This document shows positions 51,401 to 59,949 of a stretch of DNA of 64,000 bases, piece after piece; positions within the stretch are counted from its first letter, which is position 1; every line of letters starts with the position of its first letter. Both the position numbers and the translations under genes were made by a program. Source of the stretch: Homalodisca vitripennis (Eukaryota; Arthropoda; Insecta; Hemiptera; Cicadellidae); contig NC_060207.1 in NCBI RefSeq assembly GCF_021130785.1, forward strand, positions 106,738,001-106,802,000, given 5' to 3'. Under the pieces are notes generated by a model. It was not told the origin of the DNA, did no database searches, and saw only the letters and a program-made list of their open reading frames with translations.

Positions 51401-54400
51401 GTATATACAGTATATGACTGGCCCTTATAAGATGTAACTTACAATCTTACTGAAGTAACTAACAATAATATAGACACAAATATTTCCAAGTTCAATATTT
51501 TGCCATTACACTGAAAACATTTTGAATGTATTATGTTTTCTTCATTTTTATCTGGGTCTTAAATTCACTGTTATCTGGGTATAATGTGCTCATCTATTGA
51601 GAATGTTTAATGAAATACATCATATTTTTGGTCAATTGGTCCAACTTAAATATTGTTCCAATTATCTTCTTTGATAACATTTGCAAAGAGATTGATGTTT
51701 TTTTTTAAGAGAAATCTCTTTTGTATTTTGTCTTGTTTGATATAGTCTTGTATTTTATATTTCCTGTTTTCCTAATTGGAAAATCAACATTGTATTTTAC
51801 ATAATGAATAGTTATGACATTCTTAAATCTATAACACTTAAGTTAAAAAATGTATGTATGTTAATATCAACTTAGAACATGAAAAAAGGATAATTCCTTA
51901 TTTTAAACAAATCTAGATTAATATTTATTTTTATTTATTTAGTTATTTTCAATTTTACATGACAGCTACAGGACATGATATAGCACAAACAAAGTACAAA
52001 ACCTTCAATTATTCCCAAAACAGCCATCCTAACTAAGATTAATGTACCTACTCTTATGAACTTTACATAACAAACTAAACTGCTGGCAGTTACACAAATT
52101 AATATTTAAATTTCTTTACACAACATAAATAAATGAACTCTATACAATTTAAATAAAAATAACAACTTGCTACATTGTACACATACACTTCTACAATGAA
52201 CAATAAATTAAATTAAAATAAAAGGTTGCTGCATTTCTTTAAATATTTTCCAAATTATTATTAAAAATATCTAAGTTTAATTGGTTTAAATTAAGAAACC
52301 GTAGAGTCTTGTACAAAGGAAAATTATATTGAGAAACTGTTCTACATCTAGGTAAAGCAAATAAATTAAATTCTATAAATATATGATGTGGTACATGCAA
52401 ACCTATGTGACTTAGCAAATACGAACTATCAACTGAATTATTAAGTAACTTACATAAAAAACTTATTGAGGCTAACTCCCTTCTTATAGACAATTTTTTA
52501 ATCTCAAACATTTCCCTTAAATTAGAAGTGGGCATTTCGTAAGGACATACATAGATGTGTTTTCACTTACTTTTTTTAATTGGCAAATTATGTCATAAAT
52601 TTATAACACAATAAATAAAACTAAAATGAATTCATCGTCTTTATGTTTATGAATTAATTAAGTTCTACCATTGTTCTTTGTTGATGAAATAGTTAACTTA
52701 CCACTTAATATTTTAATTACATTTTTTTGTTATTTTTTATGAATACTAATCAGTGAAACCATTGGTTAGTAGAGTGAAACGCCGCTTACCGCATCAGAAT
52801 ACGACGATCCAGTCAGAAATGGCAGCGCATAATGTACTTCACAATGTGTACCTAAAACAACCCGCTATTTCTTATTGGATAACCCTTTTGAGATGCGGTT
52901 TGTGGCATTCAACTCTACTAAGTGAGCTCTTTCAAATGAGGTATCACTCGACCCATGCTTTAATTTAAGATTTCCATGTTTTCCTCTGTGAGCCGTCCCC
53001 CCATGGTTGGCATGTCATGGTAATAGCAAGGAAAAATAGTTTACATAGCCATATGACGCTGTGCCATATAATACGAGGTCCAATCAAAAAGTATCCGACC
53101 TCGTTGTGTATCGCGGCTTCTGCTGCCAATAATGAAATAAGATTTATTGCGACAATAGTTCCTACTATGATAAGGAAAGGTATAAAGTCTTATCTTGATG
53201 CCCCGACTGGTTCACCGGAGACGGGTCAGTATGTACTGATAAGTCAAGTGCGCGTATTGGTTTTCTCTAACTGTGAAGATGACGGAAAAAGTGGAACAAC
53301 GTTATTGCATTAAATTTTGCGTGAAATTCGGAGAAAAACAAAGTGAGACCATTCGGAAAATTCAGCTAGCATTCGAAAATGAGGCAATGAGTGTTACGCA
53401 GATTAAAGAGTGGTATAACCGTTTCAAAAGTGGTCGAACCTCGGCAGAAAGTGACGCGCGTTCGGGGCCGACCAAAAACAAGTCGAACTCCGGAAATCGA
53501 ATTGAATAGAATAGAATAGAATAGAATAGAATAATTTATTGGCCACAAGATATTTCACACAAATACATAGGCAGGTCAGTATAATTTATAATTGTACTTC
53601 ACTAGTTAAAGAAGTCATTGTCAGTCCATTGTCTCAATAAAAACTCACTTATTGAATAAAATGCATTATTTAACAAGAAATTATATAATTTTGATTTAAA
53701 AGAACAGTCTTTTAATTTTTTCATTTCCATAGGCAATTTATTCATGAATTTAGATGCAATGTGCAGAGGGTTTTTTTCACTTTTGCTAAGTCTATGTGGA
53801 GGTAAATTTATTAAATGGCTATTTCTTGTATTGTACGAGTGGATTTCATTTCTGAGCATAATTCTGTCTTCATTTTTTCTAAGATACAACAAGCATTGCA
53901 TTATATACAGACAAGGTAGAGTGAGAATCCTGAGCTGTACAAAAATATCCCTACAGTGATCAAGCCTACCACTGCAATCATCGAGAAAGCAAAAGTTTTG
54001 ATCTGTGAAAATCGTCGAATGACTGTGGAGGAAGTAAGTACTGAGTTAGATGTCAGTTTCGGATCAGCTGAAGCAATTTTAACGGATGACTTGGGATTGC
54101 GCCGGGTAGCCGCAAAATTGTTGACAGACGAGCAGAAGCAACGGCGATTGAATGTTGCCGAGGACATGCTGCAATGTTGTGAGGATGATGCGGACTTTTT
54201 GACATCGATAATAACTGGAGACGAAAGTTGGGTCTATAGATATGACCCTGAGACCAAATTTCAGTCATCACAATGGCAGTCTCCCCAGGATCCTCGGCCA
54301 AAAAAAGCAAGGCAAGTTCGAAGCAATGTCAAAGTGATGCTTACTGTTTTTTTCTACCACCGTGGAGTTGTGCACCATGAATATGCCCCTGAGGGTCAAA

Positions 54401-57400
54401 CTGTGAATGCACAGTACTATTTAAGTGTCCAACGTCGTCTCCGAGATGCGATTCGCCGCAAAAGACCTGACTTTTGGGCGTCTCAAAATTGGCGGCTACA
54501 CCACGACAATGCGCCAGCTCATTCAAACTTTTTTGGCGAAACACGGCACTCCGCAAGTTCCTCAGCCTCCGTACTCTCCAGATATGACTCCATGCGATTT
54601 TTGGCTCTTCCCCCACCTCAAAAAACCATTGAAAGGCACCAGATTTGAAAGTCGAGAAGCAATTGTGAAAAAAACGACGGCTGATCTCATGGCGATGCCG
54701 AAAAGTGATTTTCAAGACTGCTTCCAGAAGTGGAAATGTCGCTGGAATCGTTGTGTTGCTTCTCAGGGTGCTTATTTTGAAGAAAATTAACGCCAGCTTT
54801 TTTCAGGTAACTTCAGTTTTACGTTGCACCAAAAGGTAGGATACTTTTTGATTGGACCTCGTATATATAAGGTGTTTGAAAAGTCTGGGTACGGCTTAAT
54901 ATTTTACAAACCATAGCATATAACATCTATAAACTTTGCACAGCGTCATATGGCTATGTAAACTATTTTTCTTTGCTATTACCATGACATGCCAACCATG
55001 GGGGGACGGCCCACATATATATATATATATGTTATGAATGTTTGTATGTTTGTCCTTTATGGAATCGTGAACTATTGGACCGATCATGATGAAAATTTGT
55101 ACGTATATGTATTTTTCCACGGAGAAGGTTTATAAGCTATGCCCATCCCTTTCCCGATTCAGGATTCCGCTCCACTGGTTACAGAAATACCCATAAGAAA
55201 TGCATTGCAGCAAACATATGTTAACGTCTTTTCAAATTTTTAATCAGCTGTTCTTTGTAAACATATATTACACTTATAGTTTTAAAGCATAGAGTAAGCT
55301 TAAGAGAAACGACAAATTTTGTTTAAACTGTTTTTGCAATCACTGTTAAACATAGACTTTACTATCCAGATAATACAATTCAAATTTGACGTAAAAATTC
55401 ACCTTTAACTGCAATATTTATTTAATATAAACCATGCTCATGCTTGATCAGAAGAGTAATGCAGATATCATAATTACTATCTTACGTTGGCTACAAATAT
55501 AAAGAATGTTATAAAATCAACCTTAGTTGTTTTTTTTGACAGAAGTATGGTTCTCAAAACTCCGTGTGTACATATTCTCTCGATCGAGACAACAAAGCAA
55601 GCTCAATCGTGGCATCGGAGATATAACTAATTTAATCTAAAATTTATTATAGTAAAAAAAAAAAATACTAAGTAATATAAGGACTTCGGTTCTTAAGATT
55701 TGCGTGCGAAGCCGTGGGTAACAGCTAGATAGAGGCAGGAATATGGTACATACCTTCATAATACGCCCAAGAGGCTCACGATGGAACGACTATCAATTAT
55801 CTCAGCAATGTTTAGAATGTGATAGAAAAAGAATAAGTGAATATAGTGTACTGTTTTCAACGGGAAATTGCGTGCGAAGCCGCGGGCAACTTTTGCAAAA
55901 AATTATTGAAATGCGCAGCAAAGCGCGCCGGGCCCGCTAGTATATATATATATATGTTATATATATAACACTTTATTGAATTTCTGTAATAATAACTTCT
56001 CAGAAAAAACAATAATATAGCAGATTGTATTTTTTATAGCATTTTGAAAATCCATATTGATAATAAACATAAAATGGTTGATTATCTATAACTTTTTTTG
56101 AATTAAAATATATTTCCATATTTTTAAAATAAACTTGTTTAAAATCTTTATACATCTAATACATAATTTCAAAAAACCCACAGGAAAGTTTAAATGTTAT
56201 AATTCATCTGAATAATAACCATTCAATTTTACTCTAGTATTTTTTACATTATTACTATCAAATGTTAAAAGATTTTTTCTTGATTATTTTGTATATAATA
56301 TTTAAGTACATCTTTTTGAAAACCAATAATAACGAATTTAGGATTATATATAATTCGAAAAAAATTTGTCAAATGAACAAGTTGTTAATCCAGATATTTT
56401 TATTCGTTCTCCAGACATTGCCTATTTGGAAAAGTAAACATATTATTTTGTAATTTAATAAGTCAATTGAATTGTAGTTTTTGTTTTATACTCTAATAAA
56501 AATTCATTAATTGTTATTTTTCCATCAATAGAATTTCTTGAATTTGAGAATCATTGTAATATAATTCAGTTTTACTTAAATATTCAGATAAAATGTTGGA
56601 GGATTGTCTTCAGTACTTCCATATGAATCATAATAGTAAGTAATTTCATCTTTTTTTAATAACAAACCCAATGAGTTCTACTCCCCCAAATTCAATATTC
56701 TATATTTAAATTTTCTAACTTTTTAGGTAAAGTATCTCACATGTAAATTCCTATAAAATGTTTAATATTTTTACAAATTTCTGTCAGTTCTCCAAATGTA
56801 AGTGGTTTAATTTAAATTGTTTTTATGTTTTAGTTTACATAATTTAAAGATTTTTCATCTAACCCAAATCCATATTTATAAAATCTAATTCTTTATCTAA
56901 CCAATTAAAAATATTTCATTGGAGCAGCATTTCTAACGCAATGTATAACATTTTTTAATTGGAATATCTTCTCCAAATTCTAACAAATCTTTTAATAACC
57001 CACCATCTTTCAACTGATTATAATAAAATTCAATTCTGATTCCTTTGAGACTTGTGTTTTATGTTGTTTCCAAACAGATTTGATAACAGTCTCAACAGAT
57101 CTGTCAACAATCTCAACAAATTTGATAACATAATCTAGAGATTTTATACTAAACCAATGAAATTTGATACTATTCTCAATTTATTTTGTATTAATTTCTG
57201 TAAGATTTGATAATAATCTCAAAAAACAACAAAATACTCCACTGATTTGTATTGATTTCAAATAGATTTTGATAACATTTTCAACAGATTTTACATTTAT
57301 CTTTACAGATTTTGCATTCATCTTCAACATACTTTGCAACATTCTTAAAGGATCTTACATTCATGTTTATAAGATTTTATAATGATTACAAACAGATTAA

Positions 57401-59689
57401 ATTAACTCTTGGTAGATTTTACATTCAGCTTTAACATTAATTATATTGATTCCAAACAGATTTAAACTAAATCTCATGATATTTTACATACATGTTTTAA
57501 AGATTTGGTATTCATTTTAAATTGATTTGACATTCTCAATATATTTTATATTGATTCTAAATATATTTTACAACATTCTCTACAGATTTTATTTTGATTT
57601 TCAACAGATTTAAACTGAATAACTTTAACATTGATTCCAAACAGATTTGACATTATTCTCAAAAGATTTTATATTGATTTCCAACAGATACAGAATCTCA
57701 GTAGATTTACGTTTGTTACAAACAGATTTGAAAATATACTCATAAAATTTTATATTGATTTCCAAATGATTTGGCAGCATTTTCATCACGTATTGCATTT
57801 ATTTTAAACAGATTTTTATTGATTTCATACAGATTTCACATTAATTTAATGTGATTTTACATTCATTTCTAACATACTTTACATTTGTTTTAAACAGATT
57901 TTATAATTGATTCTGAACAGTTTTGCGGTGGTTTTCAAAACTTTTTATATAAATAACTGTCTTATTAATAGACTTAAAAAATTTTAACAAAGTTAGAAAA
58001 TTTGCATTGAAAAATTATGAGAAATTAAATGAATTTAAAGTAAATAAGAAATGTAGAGTTTAAATAAAATTAAAGATAAATTTGGTTTGAAAGTTATTTT
58101 AAAGTTAAGAGATTTCAAAGTTCATTTACCATATAGCTTTTTTAATGTTTTAGATGATAAAAAGATTAATTAAATAAATAAAAGATATAATTTACATTTG
58201 ATTGTTGCTGAATAATATTGACAAGTAAATGAAAATATTGTGTTAAAATTAATTTTGTAAATTAAAATTTAAACATTTATTGAATACATTCTATCACAAT
58301 GTCCAATGATTTTTTGAAACTTTTTAGAAAATGAACTTTTAAGTTTCACAACTTTTTTTAATACTTTTTATTTTAAATTCTTTGATTTCAAGAGAATTTC
58401 AAGAACAGGTCGAATCTCTGAAAAAGAAAGAATTTATTTTCTCACTCCAACACAATACAAAGATAAGAGTTTTGATAATATTCTACATTACTTTAACAAT
58501 GACTAGACTAAATGTCCCAAATCGTCTATTTATTAATGATTGACATAAATATTTCTTTAAAACTGAAGAATACAACATATAATAAAACTAAAAGATTATC
58601 ACTATATTTCACATATTTTTACAATTAGATGAGAAAATTTAGGGCCTCAAAGGCTAAGCTTGATTTGAGGTTCTAGTATATAAACATAAGGATATTCATT
58701 CATTATGTATGATCATCCATTATAAAACTATTTAAAATGTTTAGATGTTCTAATTACTAGTTAAAAAAAAACCAGTCATTGTATTTGAAATGATCTATTG
58801 CCTGTTATACAGTATTTAGCATTGTACTAATTTAAAATGTTCTGTTTATTTTTGTGTATCTGTTTATGGTTAATTTATACAGTAATTTTTTAAGTATTTT
58901 GATTGTCTAAACTAGTTCAGGAGCCCCACCCATATTATTGTCTACATATATGCAATGTAATTTATTAGAATGAAATAACACATGATTATCTCCTGACTGC
59001 TTGAAATCGAAGAACTTTTTTGTAATTTTTAGTGAAATAACTAATATGCACAATCAAACCTCACAGAACAACTTAAATGTTTGACTCAACTAAAATGACA
59101 GCACACATGTTAAGTGTAGAGTGAAATGAATTACTTAAGAAGAATGGTATTTTTACAATTTCCCTTATCTGCTAATTACTATTAGAGAGCGTCTATTAAT
59201 TACTATTTTTTAAGTTTGTACTCTTTTCAGTGTATTTATTGTGTATCAATCCATTTTTTAAACAGATTACCATTTTCCTCCATTTGTTATTCTAGTATTG
59301 CATTTACTGTTTTCTGATCATACTATATGCACTATTTTATAGTTTAAGTTTATTCGGTTTCTCTTTAAAAAAAAAGATCTTACCTTGTACTTTTAGAAAT
59401 TACTAAGACAAGATCAGTTCATTACATGTACTGGTTTTGTAAAGTGGTTGTAGTTTAATGACTTAAAACATTTAATAATATAATAACCTTCACATAATGT
59501 AACTATGGTGGGAAGTGATGGTTCAGTATGAATGTTCAGTTCAGCTTCATTTCAGTGCAGCATCTGAAATCTGACGCTGTCACAGACTTGCCTCCTGGAA
59601 TCTACAAAGTCAATGTCCATCTGAAGAGAGCCAACAAACTTTGTGACAATATGAACACTTACCATAGTTTTGACATCAGAGATATCTAG
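39397..59689 (+). CDS. Probable ML-type (GM2-activator/NPC2-like) lipid-binding protein
   Basis: Four exons join in compatible phases: 39397-39458, 43112-43240, 43959-44088 and 59545-59689, ending at TAG 59687. The product (about 150 residues from 39407) has the cysteine layout of the ML lipid-recognition fold: VKVCG, then AAVCQLTLG, then a Cys-x5-Cys pair (ECINNNFC), then LPPGIYKVNVHLKRANKLC near the end. The last segment resembles the 'LPxGxYxV...LC' strand pair of GM2-activator-like proteins. Such proteins are small, usually secreted, and bind lipids. No signal peptide is seen. The first exon is open upstream of its ATG (PAE), so a leader exon may be missing. Introns hold Penelope relics, a 1.98-kb element, a LINE and the 53-55 kb nest. 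The model rests on phase and cysteine pattern only. Confidence 0.4.
39459..40440. other. Intron-like stretch, no gene seen
   Basis: AT-rich, with only chance reading frames. Nothing recognised. Confidence 0.5.
40440..40665. mobile_element. Inverted pair of Penelope-like tail repeats
   Basis: Minus-strand copy 40478-40512: CCTGAAGAAGAGATCAGATT, then GCAGATCTCAAAACG. Plus-strand copy 40562-40595: CCTGAAGAAGAAATCAAATT, then GCAGTTCTTGAAATG. Both are followed outward by GTAGTGTTACT-type sequence, and the plus copy ends in GGCAAATGTCCGGAAA as at 15100. The CTGAAGA and GAAA boxes recall hammerhead ribozyme cores, but one extra A precedes the stem. Confidence 0.45.
40670..42595. other. Intron-like stretch, no gene seen
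   Basis: AT-rich throughout. A C run at 40708-40717 is the only simple tract. No coding or repeat signature was found. Confidence 0.5.
42599..42805. repeat. Long palindrome carrying hammerhead-like boxes
   Basis: The ~90-bp arms 42599-42690 and 42713-42805 are inverted copies. Their inner 29 bp (TTGCAAGGCCTTTCAGAATC plus GAGGATTCC and complement) match exactly. The minus-strand arm reads CCTGATGAAGGAATCCTCGA followed by TTCTGAAAGG, with both invariant boxes CUGAUGA and GAAA flanking a GAATC/GATTC stem. The plus arm has a degraded first box (CTTGAAGA). Probably tail-to-tail retroelement terminal repeats. Confidence 0.6.
43112..43240 (+). CDS. ML-like gene, exon 2
   Basis: About half G+C in an otherwise AT-rich region. 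Encodes HVKTIIKEAGTLMRLFTVIP and LGAAVCQLTLGMPYNPAFHA. The donor is GAG|GTATCT. The acceptor GACTTAG has a poor pyrimidine tract, which weakens the call. The open frame extends upstream to 43060. Confidence 0.4.
43959..44088 (+). CDS. ML-like gene, exon 3
   Basis: A strong acceptor (TTTTTTTTATACAG) and donor (GTAAGA). Encodes LSVSSYECINNNFC and then GTRGSEFTVKVPADLGKAGF, leaving two bases of a split codon. Confidence 0.5.
44362..46339. mobile_element. TA-flanked 1.98-kb non-autonomous DNA transposon
   Basis: Ends GTGCAGTCATTGAAGC and its complement, next to TA at 44360-44361 and 46340-46341. The arms align for about 130 bp (ACTGTGAACCGA; ACCCTTAACTTCAAAAGTGA; GAACTCCGC) with roughly 80% identity. 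The interior is AT-rich, with CAACCCCTAAATTAA-type repeats and no transposase-like frame. An (AT)n lies at 45085-45108. It sits in the intron after ML-like exon 3. Confidence 0.75.
46740..48420 (+). pseudogene. 5'-truncated LINE RT, relatively young
   Basis: Starts inside the RT domain (FVENYKLKVSASIISKPLAL). It then shows IKPIHKKNDKTDMSNYRPIA, FSKAFDC-type SKAFDCVEHSILL, GVPQGSVLGPLLFLIYVND, the intact catalytic LFADDTTLTI, and FLGLVVDNSISWKEH. The C-terminal part ends PYYSALKIYNKLP with the stop at 48227. Only a TAA at 47548 and a frameshift near 47868 break it. A 3' tail with AATAAA follows (48400). CR1/Jockey-like. Dead on arrival because of 5' truncation, as usual for LINE copies. Confidence 0.82.
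48425..48935. other. AT-rich stretch, no gene seen
   Basis: Only a hydrophobic chance frame at 48576-48803. Confidence 0.5.
48940..49210 (-). pseudogene. Inverted decayed copy of the ML-like last exon
   Basis: On the minus strand, TATAGTGGGAAGGGTTGATT and TTCCTCTTAGTGCAAGATCT, then GTCACAGACTTGAACTCC and TGTTCGTCTGAAGAGATCC, match 59505-59640 base for base with scattered changes. Homology continues past the stop codon (ATTGTCCCATCAGGTACACA). Frameshifts remove coding potential. It lies in the presumed intron of the same gene, in the opposite orientation. Confidence 0.6.
49215..51915. other. Intron-like stretch, no gene seen
   Basis: AT-rich, with chance frames on both strands. An acceptor-like TTTTATTTTTAG at 49354-49365 followed by 14 codons and TAA (49366-49411) could be an alternative last exon but has no other support. 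Nothing else recognised. Confidence 0.4.
51920..52560 (-). pseudogene. LINE 3' fragment (CR1/L2-like C-terminus)
   Basis: Minus-strand codons from 52535 read LREMFEIKKLSIRRELASIS, FLCKLLNNSVDSSYLLSHIG and FALPRCRTVSQYNFPLYKTL, then FLNLNQLNLD to the stop at 52239. This is the conserved C-terminal tail of CR1-like RT proteins ('RRxxxxxxFLYKLLNGxxD...RxxxNYxxSPxxRxxxxFN'). A 3' untranslated part ends in an AAATAAATAAA-type tail at 51925-51945. Strongly 5'-truncated. Confidence 0.7.
53279..54790 (+). pseudogene. Mariner transposase, interrupted and frameshifted
   Basis: Starts MTEKVEQRYCIKFCVKFGEK with the helix-turn-helix piece FENEAMSVTQIKEWYNRFKS. After the LINE insertion it resumes KAKVLICENRRMTVEEVSTE, then IITGDESWVYRYDPETKFQS (first Asp), GVVHHEYAPEGQTVNAQYYL, LHHDNAPAHS (second Asp) and, in another frame, VPQPPYSPDMTPCDFWLFP (third). 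Only 29 residues separate the last two Asp instead of 34. The two frames overlap on CAGCTCATTCA (54516-54526), which suggests a ~14-nt deletion between short direct repeats. Ends at TAA 54788. Confidence 0.82.
53505..53950 (-). pseudogene. 5'-truncated LINE 3' end inside mariner
   Basis: Minus-strand codons read LRKNEDRIMLRNEIHSYNTR, LINLPPHRLSKSEKNP and FMNKLPMEMKKLKDCSFKSK, with the stop at 53602. This is the standard LINE RT C-terminus ('YxTR...LxxxxxRLxxxxxxPxxxGxKxxNxLP'). The 3' end carries a (TATTC)n tail, seen on the plus strand as GAATAGAATAGAATAGAATA at 53503-53530. Confidence 0.78.
55012..55727 (-). mobile_element. Copy of the TTACCCGCGGCTTCGC dispersed repeat
   Basis: The right end reads TTTGCGTGCGAAGCCGTGGG and then TAACAGCTAG, the reverse complement of the start of 27130-28563. 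The left end reads ATGAATGTTTGTATGTTTG, like the complement of that copy's ATCCAAACATTCAAAC. Non-coding. Confidence 0.6.
55868..55941 (-). repeat. Terminal fragment of a CTAGCGGGCCCGGCGCGC repeat
   Basis: TTGCGTGCGAAGCCGCGGGC, then ATGCGCAGCAAAGCGCGCCG, then GGCCCGCTAGT. The second part is the reverse complement of another widespread insect repeat end (ACTAGCGGGCCCGGCGCGCT). An (AT)n follows. Confidence 0.5.
55942..57050. other. Very AT-rich stretch, no gene seen
   Basis: Nothing recognised. Chance frames only. Confidence 0.5.
57050..57930. repeat. Degenerate short-period repeat (~10/20 bp)
   Basis: Dozens of variants of AACAGATTTTACATTGATTC follow one another: GATTCCAAACAGATTTGACA, TTGATTTCCAACAGATAC, TTCATCTTCAACATACTTTG. 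The GATT core recurs about every 10 or 20 bp for nearly 900 bp. It looks like an old minisatellite decayed by point mutation. Confidence 0.7.
57931..59500. other. Very AT-rich stretch, no gene seen
   Basis: Simple AT-rich sequence. No feature recognised. Confidence 0.5.
59545..59689 (+). CDS. ML-like gene, last exon
   Basis: The acceptor is GTTCAGTTCAG. One base completes a Phe codon, then FISVQHLKSDAVTDLPPGIY and KVNVHLKRANKLC lead to a TAG stop. Decayed copies of this exon occur at 59820-59945 and, inverted, at 48940-49210. Confidence 0.45.
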
Positions 59690-59819
59690 ATTAAAAAAGA
59701 ATATAACCTAGATGAGGAGGTATTGTCATTGTCCCTTAAGATACACAACTGAGTGCTCTACAATGTTCCAGACACTATCCCAAATCACGGTGGAGCAACC
59801 AAGTTCTCTATACATAATG

Positions 59820-59945
59820 GTTTCCTATGGTGGGAATGGTTAATTCAATACGAATGTTGAGTTTAGCTGCTCCAGTTCACCTTCTGCTTAGTGCAGGATC
59901 TGAAGTCTCATGCTCTCACGCACATCAACCAGTTGATCTTTGTCA
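59820..59945 (+). pseudogene. Decayed tandem copy of the ML-like last exon
   Basis: CTATGGTGGGAATGGTTAAT, then ATACGAATGTTGAGTTTAG and GTGCAGGATCTGAAGTCT, match 59506-59570. The frame reads FTFCLVQDLKSHALTHINQL and has lost the LPPGxYKV part. It lies 130 bp after the real last exon, in the same orientation. Confidence 0.6.
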
Positions 59946-59949
59946 TTTT

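Larger units (their letters stand above)
53074..54861 (+). mobile_element. Mariner element interrupted by a LINE fragment
   Basis: Ends CGAGGTCCAATCAAAAAGTA and complement (GATACTTTTTGATTGGACC TCG) lie next to TA at 53072-53073 and 54862-54863. The interior codes for a mariner transposase split by a LINE fragment of about 440 bp (near 53505-53950), leaving about 1.35 kb of mariner, a normal size. It is inserted just inside the left arm of the 73-bp-arm element. Confidence 0.85.
52992..55010. mobile_element. Inverted-repeat element split by a mariner
   Basis: Arms 52992-53064 and 54938-55010 are 73 bp long with one mismatch (GCCGTCCCCCCATGGTTGGC at the outer end, GACGCTGTGC at the inner end). 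Removing the mariner (53074-54861) leaves a ~230-bp element with a ~70-bp centre that includes GTTTGAAAAGTCTGGGTACG. Probably a MITE or remnant of a larger inverted-repeat transposon. No clear target duplication was identified. Confidence 0.75.
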
